Shown piece by piece: positions 1-12,799 of a stretch of 64,000 nucleotides of DNA; position 1 is the stretch's first letter, and each line of letters starts with the position of its first letter. Below the pieces are notes generated by a model. That model was not told where the DNA came from. It saw only the letters and a program-made list of their open reading frames with translations, and did no database searches. Source of the stretch: Hofstenia miamia (taxonomy: Eukaryota; Xenacoelomorpha; Acoela; Hofsteniidae); the NCBI GenBank assembly GCA_900660155.1, contig CABFPE010000413.1:358772-422771 (forward strand). Direction: 5' to 3'. The position numbers were made by a program, and so were the translations under genes.

Positions 1-1269
1 TAGAGTATGAGCAAAATGGGAAAGGTGAAAGAAGGAATCAACTGAATTTGAGATGTTATTGGTCAATATATATCTCTCTGGAATCCGAAAAATTCTTACT
101 TAAACGACTTTATAAATTCAAGGGGTATGTTCCGCGTACAATAATATTCTTTGTGAAAATTGAACTTTTCTCAATAACAAAAAACTGTTTTAATTCTTTA
201 TCAATAAAAATTAACAAAACAAATTGCTAATGATAAAATTATGCAACGAATGACATGCCAGATGGAGTTATAATAATTGTTGAATTATTCGGCTCACATT
301 TCTTTCAAAACTAATTCGCAACATATTTCCATACCTTGTACTGAGTGACATAATTCCGCAAAACTGAATGTTTTATTTCTTATATATTCTATTGTTTGAA
401 CTCGTCTAAATCAGCTATTATATGCCGATAGACATTATACTTAAGTATGCAAAGATTTAAGTCCAGTAGACGTATGCCATGTGACCTTAAATGTCAAGGA
501 GGACCCTGATGACCGTAGGAAAACCTTTTGATAAAAGTTATTTCGATGAATTTTGAATGTATAGCATACTTGATTTATTCGTGCCGATTTGTTGAAAAAT
601 TTAGGAGCTGCTCGCATGCCTCGAGAAATATTTACAAACTGAATAATATACTGCCCTCTTGCATATTGCAAACTCAGATTTTTACGTTATTTTCTTGAAA
701 ATGAATGAAATATATGGGCGAATAAAATGCAAATTGCCCAAAATCGAACAAACATTTCTTTTGAAGAAAGGCAGCACTACAATACTTACTGCTTCACGAT
801 GCAGAAAGATTTCGTGATGACATAAAAATGCAGACTAATTTAAAGCAATTGCTAAACATATTTTTTATGCAATGTATTAACATAGCACGCAAAATCAATT
901 CTCGTAAGCCATCGCGCGACAGAAATATTTCATAGCAAGAAATATTTCGTGTAATGCAACACGTTTTGTCAAGTCAATAACAATAGTGTATCCAAATCCA
1001 AACGTATATATTATAATTGTATCCAAGAAGTTTGAAAATACTTTAAATGGTCTGCTAAAAAGTTGGAAGTGAATCGGGTTGACCTACAACCTGCGCGAGT
1101 CTTGTAGAGTTGAAATGCATCTCTGTGGGCTGCAGGTCGGGTTGGAAATTTCAGTTTTTGAAGAATTCTTCCTAATTTTTGAGTAAAACTTTGCTCTTAG
1201 CTTAGCTTTGTTTTTTTCTGTTGATTGATTTTATTCTTTGCTTTATGATTTTGGACGAAAAGTGCTGCG
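1..1269. other. No recognisable gene
   Basis: AT-rich sequence with only short open frames. A short GGTCGGGT-rich patch at about 1075-1145 resembles the minisatellite that follows. Confidence 0.5.
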
Positions 1270-1352
1270 GGTCGGGTTAAATTATGGAACGCGGGTTGCA
1301 GGTCGGGCCAAATTGCAGAACGCGCGTTGCAGGTCGGGTCGGATTACAAAAT
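1270..1352. repeat. 31-bp GC-rich minisatellite, about 2.6 units
   Basis: Units begin at 1270, 1301 and 1332, each with GGTCGGG followed by a diverged middle and ACGCGSGTTGCA. It stands out in GC content from the flanks. A related GCAGGTCGGGTT lies at about 1130. It may be the subterminal region of a DNA transposon. Confidence 0.6.
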
Positions 1353-1979
1353 CTTAACCAGCTTCCAACTGTGGTCTGCTGATTAATCTTTAACTGAAAA
1401 GGGGTTTTACTTATCACAATATGACACTACTTTACTGTCCTTACACGAGCTTGTAGAATAAATTCATTAATTCAATTTAAGCGATATGAAACGTCTTCTG
1501 ATGTTCACTGTTTATAATACATATACTTACTTTATAATATAATGTTCATAAATAGTTTTTTTTATCAGTGAAACATCAGAAGATGACCGTGAAATGGAAC
1601 TCACTGATATTGAAGAAGACAGTTAATTCTATGTGGCATAGTGTAATATTAAATGCTTTAAAAGCTCAATAGGACTTGGGTTACTTTGGGTCAATGTTCA
1701 TTAGTTTTAGGAATTGAAATCTTTGAACAGCGACAAATAATGGTGCTAATCTCAGAGCCCAAATGCCAGTACTATAGAAGCCCGTGCCGTATGCTTTTGT
1801 CCGTCCCTGGTACAGGCCCTACCCTGCTAGATTATAGAATAAAAGAAACTTGTTTTGTATCAGCTTATGACAAAGTACTAGGTATTTATAAAAAAATTAT
1901 CCGAAATGTACCGATAAGAAAATGCTTTTTCTAAATTTAAGATACCGAGAAATGAGGAAGTTTTAGCAATCCTAGCTCC

Positions 1980-3572
1980 CTAAATAGGGATTTCTTTTTC
2001 TTGTGTTACCAAAGCTCTACGTTTTTCTTTAAGCTTCGCATATTTTTCAGTACCATAGCATTGAAACTCTTCGATATTGTCTGGTAGTAATTGATTGCGC
2101 GTTTCTGGAGCAAATATAGAGAATACAGTTGCGCAGACTGCTATACTTGCAAGAAAGAGTATGGGAAATTCGGGGGAAGCATCTCCTAAATATTCCATTA
2201 TTGGAGGCATAAATATCCCCGAAATCCGACCACATAAAGATCCAATTCCCATACCAACAGCTCGCATAAAAGTGGGCATCAATTCACTATGCCACATATA
2301 TATGGTGGCAAAAGCAGAGGTCATAAACATAAAACTTGTACAAGCAACTAAGTACAGTCCTATTATCCAAGTGCCATCTTTTGGCATAAATGTTCCCGCA
2401 ATAAGACTCAATGCAGTTAAAATAAAACTTACCATGATAGCAATCCGTCTTCCAAATTTATTAGCTAACGTGTATTGCATTGCGCAAGCAGGAACCGTCG
2501 AAATACCATTAATCAGGAAAAAGTATTGAATTCTTACATTAAAGAAGTTCGGACTGAAAAGAAGTCCATAGTATACTACGACACATGCAATCCAGTTAAA
2601 AGTTAAAATACCCATCCACATTGCAGTTCGTCTTGTCTGGAAGAGCTGCCAAAATGGCACTTCAATTAACTGTTGCAGAAACCCCAGTTTAGTTTCCGAA
2701 CTTTTGGACTGGATTTTGTGCAAGTTAGTCAAACATTCTTCTAATTGAGGTGGCATTTTAGTTCCATTCAATCTGTAGATATTTTGTATGATTTTTGAAA
2801 CCTTATTATAGCGTTGTTTTTGCAGCAACCATTTTGGAGATTCATCAATAACAAACAACCCCAAAATCATTACAAGTAAAGATGGAATCAAGAGTCGAGC
2901 GTACAGATAAAATTCCCAATTGGGATTTATCAAGGACACAATAGCGCCAAATGAAATGCCAATTCCGAAGAAATTCTCAGAATTGGTGCTACCCACGATT
3001 CTATACTTAGGAGGTAAAGATTCCGCAATCAGAACATAGCCTGATACATAAGCCGACATAGAAAACACGCATTCCACTGACCGAGTTACCAATGCCCAAT
3101 AAACATTAGGAGCAATAATGTAGTTCAATGCGCTAAGAGCAAGCATTGCACAAGATAAGACAAATGTTGCCTTCCTGCCAATGATATCCAAAATCATGTT
3201 GCATAGACAAATGGATATCATTTGACTTATCATTAACAATTGAGTATTGTATGTAATGAAGTGTTTTCTATCGCATACTAGATCATACCGCGATACAAAT
3301 GTAGATTCAAATGCACCAGGAATATAAACAAAATTCTCACATTTTGTGGTTATATTATTAAAAGTATAGGAGCAGTGATCCGCTGCTATAGTGACTTCAT
3401 TGCTATTCAATGGAATTTTACACTCATAAGCCATCTCTCCGTATGCTAAGAAAGCAAAAACATAAGCAGCAGCTGCCAATGCACATCCGAGAAGCCCTAC
3501 AAGAGTCATTTTCACGTTCCATAATCCTAGTTTTGCTTGGATCAAAACCTCATCTATCTCTATGTCAGTCAT
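1980..3572 (-). CDS. SLC22-family organic ion/cation transporter (MFS), intronless
   Basis: An uninterrupted 530-residue frame begins at a true ATG (complement of 3570-3572) and ends at TAG. It reads as a complete major facilitator of the SLC22 type, a plasma-membrane carrier of organic cations, anions or carnitine-like solutes. Visible features: a first membrane helix at about residues 22-44; a large extracellular loop (about 46-108) with cysteines 51, 67, 78 and 100, a glycosylation sequon at N73, and the family motif ESTFV..YDLVC (89-100); IGRKAT (131-136) in the MFS loop 2-3; ESPKWLL (244-250), the classic SLC22 signature after helix 6; FGRRIAI (373-379); ELMPTFMR (430-437); and PETRNQLLP (489-497) before the cytoplasmic tail. 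The length matches the family norm (about 520-560). No intron is needed, which is unusual next to the heavily interrupted DNase II genes. Substrate and subfamily cannot be read from the sequence. Confidence 0.93.
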   Translation of the reverse strand: MTDIEIDEVLIQAKLGLWNVKMTLVGLLGCALAAAAYVFAFLAYGEMAYECKIPLNSNEVTIAADHCSYTFNNITTKCENFVYIPGAFESTFVSRYDLVCDRKHFITYNTQLLMISQMISICLCNMILDIIGRKATFVLSCAMLALSALNYIIAPNVYWALVTRSVECVFSMSAYVSGYVLIAESLPPKYRIVGSTNSENFFGIGISFGAIVSLINPNWEFYLYARLLIPSLLVMILGLFVIDESPKWLLQKQRYNKVSKIIQNIYRLNGTKMPPQLEECLTNLHKIQSKSSETKLGFLQQLIEVPFWQLFQTRRTAMWMGILTFNWIACVVVYYGLLFSPNFFNVRIQYFFLINGISTVPACAMQYTLANKFGRRIAIMVSFILTALSLIAGTFMPKDGTWIIGLYLVACTSFMFMTSAFATIYMWHSELMPTFMRAVGMGIGSLCGRISGIFMPPIMEYLGDASPEFPILFLASIAVCATVFSIFAPETRNQLLPDNIEEFQCYGTEKYAKLKEKRRALVTQEKEIPI

Positions 3573-4973
3573 TCTCTAAAATACGGCTAATATTAATTGT
3601 AAGAATAATAATTAATATAATTTATTATTTATTATTCAAAAATCGAAGCAAATTATTAAATGAAATATAGGTAATGTATATGGATTTACTTCTGCGAACA
3701 AGTATAGCAATGCAGAGACTAAGCAGCAATATTATTACGGGAGGAGCTGAACTTAGGTCCTCCCAGATAATTATTGGGACATCAGATACGAGGTAGGAAA
3801 CCATGAACATATAACGGTATTATAACTGCTAGCTTCTGTTTATCACTTTAGCTAATAGTCATAGATTTTCTTAAAAAATGTTTTATGATTACACAACTAT
3901 ATATATTTAACACAATCAATTTTTTATATATAACTGAAGTGAAAATTTTAATATATTTTCATAATTGAAATAATATATTTAAGTATACCCTGTAAGCAGA
4001 ATACTACAATAATATATATTTCTATCCAAAGCTTACATTTTATATTTTAGAACATTTGTTGTAAAAATATGTGCCCCCTTGAGCCTCAATTGGACATTTA
4101 TTGGCCTCCTTTGTTCCGTAGCTTTTGTATCAATGGACATTAGCGCTAAATTAAATTTTGAAAACATCGCATTACCCATGTAAGCAGATCATGGATGTTA
4201 GTTGGTGCTACGAAGGCCCCGTTGGCTGATGATGGTAACAGATTACTTGGTGTTTGAACCAGCCTAGTGCTGCCATAATAACATTTTTGGTAGCATATTC
4301 TTTTCATTATTATGTACAATTTTGAATATGATTATGACATAGATTCCTTATTATTCAAGCTGTCCTACACTATTGCCAATCTAGCCGCAATTTATCAGTA
4401 ACTTATATAAAATACTTCAACTGCAGGTTTTAGTGGAAGATAATGATTCTACTGTACAACATATTTGTCTATTGTAATGTGAGTAGCAATGGTCAACAAT
4501 ATTTGGCCATAGAAAGCTTAGACTTTGAATTTATTTCAGACACGCTATTTCCCTTAATATTAGTTAAGTTTCTAAACTACATGCTCCATATGCACCGGCA
4601 ACAGCTAATTAAGCGATAATAATAATCATAAATGCGACCGATTCATTGCATGAATGCTTCAGTGATCTCACAAAATCAATCGAGTACACTACTCGTTCTC
4701 TTAAGGAAAGGCAAGCCTGTTCAACACAATCCCAACCTATGATGCACTAACTGTTTTAGTAAATGCAAATGTCATTACAAAATGCTACTAAGAAAATAAC
4801 ACTGTCATAATGTGATTGTTGACAAAACACATTCTCTGTGGAAGTACTGGAAGATTATACTAGCGAAATGCAAACAAAATACAAGCGTGTCATAGTTGCA
4901 AAAATTGCTAATTTTTCAACAAAATAATAACAAATTTAACCCTAACCAGGGATTACGCGATTATGCAGTGGAT
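3573..4973. other. No recognisable gene
   Basis: AT-rich sequence upstream of the transporter. The promoter should lie here but no defined site can be supported. Confidence 0.45.
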
Positions 4974-5195
4974 CAGTGGCGTACGCAAGGACGGACATGG
5001 TTGAATTACCTCCGTCAGGCTTATAAAAGTGATTTTGACTAGCTAAATAAAAAATTTTCGGTAAAAAATGAAAAAATTATAATCTAAGGTTGTGAAATGC
5101 ATTTCTAGGGTCTCTTTTCTCAATATTTTCAAAAAATTTCGTGGGATTTTGCCCCGCTTTTGGTCCTCCGTTAGAAAATCCTGCGCACGAATCTG
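4974..5195. mobile_element. Possible short hAT-like MITE
   Basis: The left end CAGTGGCGTACGCAAGGA is partly mirrored by CCTGCGCACGAATCTG at the right end. CAGTGGCG is a common hAT terminus. No matching target duplication is visible, so this is tentative. Confidence 0.3.
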
Positions 5196-5374
5196 CAATT
5201 TATGCGTCACTGTTTAAAGTTTTGACCGAAATTAACCAATGGGAGTAAGTGGCAGGGGTCACGTAGTAATTACGCAGTGATTGTTATCCATTCACATTGA
5301 CAATTTATGAGCGTGATGTCTTAAACTTGAAATCAGTGTCGCATCCAGTCTATTAATCACGTAGTCCACGTCTT

Positions 5375-5820
5375 AACCCAAACCAACACTAACTCTAAAC
5401 CTAACTCTAACAATATCCCCAACCTTTACCCAAAACATAACTTTAAACACAACCCTAAATTTAAGTTAAATTTTACCCTAACCCTAATCTTACCCCAACC
5501 ATAAACTTAGCATCATACTATGTTCTTCATTATGATAGAGCGGACTCCATGAAAACATATTTATTTTTAATTATGTAAGCAAAACAAAGCCATTTAAGTA
5601 CGTAAAAAGATGTGAGGAAAAGGGCGCTGCGTTGATTGAATAAAAATTGCCAAATCTTATAATTGCTTTGTAAACAAAAGCCGCTTGGTTGAATCACTAA
5701 TTAGAATATTAATAGTAGTATATTATAATTATTTAATATGGGCTATGGTTTGGCTTAGGATTAGGACTAAGGTGTGGGTTGGCTTGGTTTAGGCTTAGGG
5801 TTATGATTTGGGTTATTGTA
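5375..5820. repeat. Degenerate telomere-like tracts in inverted orientation
   Basis: 5375-5515 is rich in CTAAACCTAAC and ACCCTAACCCTAA variants. 5745-5820 carries the opposite strand (GGCTTAGGGTTA, TTAGGATTAGGA). About 230 bp of ordinary sequence separates them. The block could be an interstitial telomeric relic or the arms of a foldback element. Confidence 0.55.
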
Positions 5821-6479
5821 AAGATTGGGGGATAACGCAAAGGTACAAACATTTCTGTACTTTAGAATATTAGAAGTGAAAATATCATATCTATTATATT
5901 AATATCTTTCCACACGGCAGTGGAAAAAATTTTAATATAAAAGTCATGTCGATCCCTTGGAGCAGACTTAGAATTAGGTCGCATTTTAGGCCAAAGCCCA
6001 GCCCGGCACATTTCAAAGCATTCAATGTTTTTTGTTGCTTCCATAGGCTCAAAGCCTGTTAAATAAACGAACATTAGGAATAAAAAGAATTTAAATCTTT
6101 TTATAAAATACTAACTTCTTTCAACTACTTCAGTTTCAGCCACAGTGATGCGTTTTAATAGAAATTTTCAAAAATTGTATTATAACATGTTACCCAATAA
6201 ACCCGTTTATGCTTCACGATTTTCAAGGTCGCGATAGAAAATTCTTTGTAAATGTGAAAAAAGCGTTTGCCTTGTTTTAACCCTATTTCCGCTTGGAATT
6301 TTCAAAAATCTGTAATGACCCCAACAAAAATATGCATCGAACATTGAATCGCGTAGGACTTTCAACGAATTCATCAAAAAATGAATACGTGCGTCTTCCC
6401 AATGCAAGTTAAAATGGAAGTTAATACATGAATTAACAAATTATAAGAGATCTAAATCAAACTCTATTGATGTGATAAA

Positions 6480-8545
6480 AGATCAGCAAGGAATCAATCT
6501 TACTTACAATTTAGAAATATCTAATGTATTAAACAAGACCTTTTTAAACTTAGGAAAATACAATGACCCCATAATTAAGTACGAAAATGTTTAACGAAAA
6601 ATTTTTACACCCGAATTTTCTTTCCGCTTTTCAACCAGTTATGAAATTACTAAATCAACCATAAGCTTAAAACCAACAAATCAAGCGGTCCCTCAAGCAT
6701 TCCCTCATGGGCTCTTAAAATTACTGCAGACGTCATTGCAAATCTCTTAAATTTAATCTTTAACGAATTCACAAAGTGTAATTACTTTCCAGATAACCTG
6801 AAACTTGCTCACATTACTCCTATTTTTAAGATAAACGATCCATCAATTGCCACTCATTGTCGACCAAACTCAATTACCTCTCCAATAAGCAAGATATTCG
6901 AAAGATATTTCATAATCAAATAACGGAACACTTAAATAAGTATAATTTGTATCAAACACGCAATTAAATGCTAATGAAAAATTAAGAGCGTAACTCAATT
7001 CTAACAAATTTGTAGCGATAGAAGGTTTAGATCTCTCAAAGGCTTTTTGATTATATTAATTAAAACATGTTAATTGAAAAACTATCTCAAGTAAGATTTT
7101 CTTGTAGTAGTAAGCAATTGATAACTAGTTACCTCAATCAAAGATTCCAAAGAGTTAAATTAAATGATATTTTTTCAGAATGGTTACCGGTTTACAGTGG
7201 GTGCCTCAAGGACCGGTTCTAGGTCCCCTTCTTTTTACTATTTATGTACATGACATGAATCCTATAACTACAGGGTGATCAAATAAAAAGAGGGTCATTT
7301 ATATTAGATTGTTTAATTTACATAATAAATCATAATTGAAGTTACAGTAAGTGTTTAAAATGACCACCATTTGCTGTTGTGACAGCCTGCAATCTTTTCT
7401 CCCAATTTTAACAAGTCTTACATACATCTTCTTGGCAAAATATCATTCCACGCGTTTGTCAAAAGACGCTTGAGGTCATTTACAGTATGTAACTTGTTCC
7501 TCATCATGGGAATTTTCTGAGTTAAGATTCTCGACATTCTGTAGTCCAAATGGTTGTGGTCAGGAAAATTCGGAGGCCACTTGTCTTTCTTGCTGCCATG
7601 TCTACGGTAATTCGTCCATGTTTCGCCTTATTGCAGGGAACACTTTTCTAAAAGCATTGCCCGATTGATTCGTACATCAGCAAAAACAGTGGAGTCTTGC
7701 TATACCATGACACAGCAGCATATACCATTACAGTTGGCTGGTTCTGTATATGAAGCTTCAATTCAACAGCCCAGTAGATGCGACAATTTGAGTATTGACT
7801 GTTTGCATCAAGGGAAAGGAAGCCTCATTACTAAAACACACTTGCTTCCAGTGATTAAGACAAAAGTGAAAGAACAATGCTTCACCGAAAGTCTTACGTA
7901 TCTGTATGTGGATTTCTTTCAAGCAATGTACTCTCACATGTTTGAAGCTTTTTAAGTTTTGTTGCTTGGCTATTTTGTACACACTTGATTGTTCAATTCT
8001 CAGTTCTCTTGCCATTTCACATTGAATCTGTGAAAAAGTTTTCGAAAACTAAGCATTACACCTCTAGGTCAATTCTTTTTCCAATATAAATAGTCATATT
8101 GAATACCCTTATGACATTCTTCAAGCTAATCAATAACTTACCACCACATAGCATGATTAAAATGCTGGGATTTACACATAAAAAGAATTCAAGATCAAAA
8201 CTTTTTACATGTGTTAAGTATAAAAAAAATGTTTTGAAGAAATCTTTCATTAATATTGAAAAATTCAAATCTTTTAAAAAGCATTTAAAAATCTTCCTTA
8301 AGTAAAATTATATATCTGGTAAATAATGGCTAGGATACAACTTTTATAACAATGACTATACTATAGCTCGTTATATTAAAATATTACTATAGTAATTTAT
8401 CCATAGCCTGGAAGATTTCTTTTGTAATTTGTGTGAATTGTATATATGTGTTTTGTGAATTTAATGACGCTGTTCAGATAAATCATCAGTCATTTAATTG
8501 TTAACATTTATCTGAATAAAGAATATCTTATCGAATCTTATCTTA
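6480..8545 (+). mobile_element. CR1/jockey-type LINE remnant, split by a mariner-like insertion
   Basis: Decayed reverse transcriptase is readable on the plus strand. SSIPSWALKITADVIANLL and FPDNLKLAHITPIFK (about 6690-6830) are the N-terminal RT blocks. VPQGPVLGPLLFTIY (about 7201-7245) is the conserved block before the catalytic motif. Reading stops at 7270, where a mariner-like element begins. After that element, a C-terminal-like segment ending KSFKKHLKIFL (about 8265-8300) and a tail of GAATCTTATCTTATA repeats (about 8525-8548) suggest the LINE 3' end. Several stops and frameshifts make it dead. Confidence 0.7.
7271..8060 (-). mobile_element. Mariner-like (Tc1/mariner superfamily) transposon remnant
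   Basis: The plus-strand left end is TA followed by CAGGGTGATCAAATAAAAAG, a typical mariner terminus. On the minus strand, MARELRIEQSSVYKIAKQQ (8015-7960) resembles the second helix-turn-helix, FSNEASFPL (about 7825) the second catalytic-Asp region, and W.KRLQAVTTANGGHFKHLL (about 7410-7345) the C-terminus. The protein is broken by frameshifts and its N-terminal half is missing. Confidence 0.72.
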
Positions 8546-10949
8546 TAATCAGGAATTTGTTATGGGATTAAAGGCATCTTGTGCGATGGTGCATAATGAG
8601 ATGCTAAAAGCGTACTCCAGTGAATTATATAAGTGGATCAACTGTTATAGTAAAAAAGCAAACATTTAATCAAAATCCAGTCTCAACTGTTTCAATTTTA
8701 ACTAAGAAATTTAGCTTGAATACATGGAAAGACGGGATGAGAGAGAACATTTCATCACATCCCCTGCTTACGCGTTTGAGCACATTAGCAGTAATATTTC
8801 ATTATTTTTAATGAATAACAATCCACAGAATCAATGTCATGTATATTTAAAAGTTACCTTGGACCAATAAATGGAATAATTTAGCATAGAAAGAACTTAC
8901 TCTTATATTAAGTCAAGCGGTTCATTTGGTAAATATATTAAAGTAGAAATAGACAAGAGCTGGTAACTTGATAACTAAGACATTAAAGTTTCTGTTTAAA
9001 CAAATTTTATCTGTGTGCAAACGTCAATAAGAGATAGCGTTGTGACAGCCAGTCGTTTATTAGCACATTGAAGAAAAACGGTTGCAAAAAGTAGCAGGAA
9101 TTAATGAAAAAGTTGCCGTTATAATTTCGGGTCTCATTATAAGTGGGATAAGAGGTGTTTGATGAATGACCCCTTCAGGCATCCAATTTTGGATTTTTCA
9201 TTTTTCAGAAAAATATTTTAAACATTAAGATCTTTTTGGTAAAATGAATTTTAAGGGTCCATTTTTGTAATATTTTCATTACTTTTTAAGGGCTTCGTCA
9301 TTACATTGATGACTGAAATTGATCACCAGAGATGTCCGAAATAAACCCTCTCAATCCCATCCCTGCTCAATTTATTTTCATCTCCACTAAAGAACTGTAT
9401 TGCTATATTCCCAGTTTGTGTTATATATATTAAGCATTTATGTTAAGCACCTTTAGGCGTTTGGCTATTCTTAGGTTTCTTTTTTTTGACGTATTAACTT
9501 AAAAATGATCTTTATTACATTTTTTAACATTAGTAGACTAAGCATTAGACAATATTTTATGTGTTGAGAAATAGAAGGGATATTAAGTTACAAATAAAGC
9601 CAACTACTTGATTCAGTCAAACTTCCAGTGTTTTTTTTGAAAAAAATGGTCCTTTGAATATTTGTCAACAACCTTTCGCTTGATCAAATTTCAAAGTGTA
9701 TTTTCAGTTTAATGTTCACATTATTCTCTTCCAATTAATATTTTGGAGGTCAATTGCGCTAATCTTTGGCACGAAAATACAGTTTTATTTCATTTTATGA
9801 TTTTCAGGTAAAAGCACTAGATGTGACCAGTGCATTGACCAAGTACTTGGACAATAAATACTTGACACTTCTCAGAAATATTTGCAAGTACTTGATGCTA
9901 TTAATTGACATTTTTTGTTTTTGTGTTTGGGTTTTAGATAGTTTCTTCTTCCTAAGCGTCCAAATTTAAAGATAGAGAAATTCAAAAGCAAATACTGCAA
10001 CATCTGGCTTTACCAGCCACATCAACAGCAGTTGAAAATTTCTTAGTAAACAGGACTAATGCTAAGCCCACTTGGAGTGAAACTGAAAATATCATATTTG
10101 TTGGTTATGGGAAAAATTTTTTTGGTTTTGATGTTATGAAACTTGAAATACTTATTTTTCTCTGAATACTTGATAATGCGCACTTAGAAAAACTTTTCAA
10201 GTACTTGACTTTACTTGATGCTTGATAAATACGTTACTTGTCAATATCCTGCACCATAAAAATAAGACTCGGTTTTAAGGGCAAAACGGAATGGTTCCAC
10301 CCTGATATTTTTTGATAATTTCCAATATATTGGTAACAAGATAAATGTTTAAAATTTAAAATCATACATTCATTATTTTTCTAGTTATACACATTATCGA
10401 TAGGTTCACTTAAGAAAGTCAGGTCAGAATGACATCGAATCATTACTTTCTCAATGTGTTTAATTAGCATTAGCCACCACCCTATCAAATTTTAGCGTTG
10501 TTTTAGTCTTGCAACACATTTTTCAGTTGACTTAAAATTGCAGAAATTTTGCAGCGCCCTCTATGACGTCAGAGCAAAATAATATTGAAATATTTTGTTC
10601 TCGCAATAGTCAGCCATATGGAAGCTATAGTCTTACCAAGTTTCGCTGCTTGGTGATGAATAGGAAACCAGTAATTATGTTTCTAATATTCTTACCAAAA
10701 TATTTGATAAACTAAGTAGTGTATTTGTTAATAAGAAACTTTATTTTGTTAAGTACTTAGATAATTACTGAATTCCTTCATTTGCGTCAATCAAATAACC
10801 ACAATCTTGTATAAAAATGCAGCACCTTTTTATCATATTAACGAGTCGATCAGACTATGAATTGTTCGATATAAATAGAAAAATGCTGATGTAGTACCTC
10901 TACCAAAATCATTTCCCACCACGCTTGATCAATTGTGACCAATTTCGTT
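8546..10949. other. No intact gene; possible hAT C-terminal scrap
   Basis: AT-rich sequence. At about 9998-10085 the plus strand reads LALPATSTAVENFLVNR, reminiscent of the hAT dimerisation motif (PATS..VER.FS). It is too short and altered to be sure. Confidence 0.3.
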
Positions 10950-12040
10950 TCTGTGCATACCTGAAAAGTATATAGACGCCGCAATTTTTAATAGTCTGAA
11001 TTCTTTCACTGGCTTAGGTCCATTCCAATTTGCATATTAAAAAGGCAGCTCAACTACCATTGCTTTTCTAAACATCCTTGATGCAATTCTTGTATGTTAG
11101 ATGATACAAATAATGCAGCGGTTCTATTACAAAGTTACGACTTTTCAAAAACGTTCATCCCTTGCATCTACAAAAATTTGAAATTATCAATTTCCACTTT
11201 GTTGCTTAAAATGGTAGACAAAAATATTTGGGAAACAGAACATTGCAAGTAAGATGTGGGATTAATCGAATTTTGACCAAATCTGTTACTAGTGGTGTCC
11301 CACAAGGATCACTTATAGACCCGTTTCTCTTTTTGTAGATATTTATGGTCTGTGTCCATCTGGTGAACAGAATTCAATGATTAAATACGCTGATGTTGTG
11401 ACACACCAATGATCGTACCAGTCACTGGAACTAAATATGCATATTAAAATGAACTGTCCAATATCACCTAGTTGACTAAAGGAAACTCTTTATCGTTAAG
11501 CAATTGAAAATGCTCACAACTTCTTTGTTCCAAGAATTAAAACATGAAGAAATTGTACCTTTTGTAGAAAATGACAGGACAATTTTCAACAACATATACC
11601 TGCTAAGTATATATTTTACATCTGATCTGTTAGAAAATGCATGTAAAATGTGTTGCATCAAAACTTTTTAAAAAGTTACGCACCCTGGGTTTTTGAAATG
11701 AGATTTGTAAACCTGAGGAGTTGGTATTGATATACGGCTCTATTGTTCGACCTCATGTTGACTATGCCTGACTAGTTTTGTTCTTCTATCAGGAAATTTG
11801 AATATATCATTTGACAAAATCCAGAAAAGTGCTATTCGTATGATTAAACACAACTATACTTTGAAATCAATTTGGATCAGACGCAAGAAACTAGCACCCA
11901 TGCTATTAATACAAGGATTGACATGCGAGAATAACCCACTTCATTCAGCTGTTATTCAGTGGGCATGTAAAGTAGACATGGATACAGAAAGAAGACGTAA
12001 TCAATTTATTCCTGTATACTTAAGATTATAGAACAATGGT
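10950..12040 (+). mobile_element. Decayed non-LTR LINE reverse transcriptase
   Basis: The plus strand carries QVRCGIN, SVTSGVPQGSLI and PFLFL (about 11255-11335), an altered YAD catalytic region (about 11388) and a C-terminal piece with DKIQKSAIRMIKHNY (about 11813-11860). Stops and shifts interrupt it repeatedly. Confidence 0.6.
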
Positions 12041-12799
12041 CACCAAGTAAATAAGCTTTGATAGCTTTTTCACCAATGTTTTTACTTGTTTTAGTATTGT
12101 TTTGGAGTTTTTCGTTAAGCTTTATTTTCAAATATTTACGTTCATAATGAATAATTTAAACTTGTCTTGGAATGAAAATACATTGGTAAAATTTAAATCA
12201 TGCAACTACTTTTATGAGGCTTTGAAGAACAATTCTATTAAATTCTCACGTTAAGGATGTGAACTCTCTTTATATAAAACTGCTATTTTCTCAAAATTAG
12301 CATATTTTTTCACAAGTATTGCTTGCTAATTTCACTGACTTGAATTTCTTAGAAGCTTTTCAGCAGCATTTGGATTGCGTCTGGTAAAGACTATTATGGT
12401 CTACTATTAACACTTCATTTACTTCCCATCTCACTTTATTTTCATTTACTCGACCTAATTTCTATTTAAGAAATTCTAAATAATTGTTTTGATAATGATA
12501 CCTCAAGTTTAATTATCCACTAGTTACCAGTTCCTGAAAACTTAACATAAATAAATAAATATTAGTTTTAAGTCAATCTCTCACTCAAAAGCTAAATCCA
12601 CTCCTTAGAATAGTTCCACTTTCCAATTACATTCATCTCAAGATCCAAATATATATAGTAAAATATACATTGAAAGAATATTTCTTTCACTGGGCTTTTC
12701 GAAAAGCTTTGTTAATTTTTTTATTTCTGCACATGAAATTCAATTCAAGATGCTTTTCACAATATGGCAATTCACGGTCCGATTCTATTATTGGGCTTA
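12041..12799. other. No recognisable gene
   Basis: AT-rich, with no supported feature. Confidence 0.45.

Noticed and set aside
2095-2529. 144-codon frame on the plus strand
   Set aside because: Antisense shadow of the SLC22 coding sequence.
5375-5515. True interstitial telomere array
   Set aside because: The hexamer is heavily degenerate and appears on both strands, so a transposon-arm origin is at least as likely. Described only as telomere-like.
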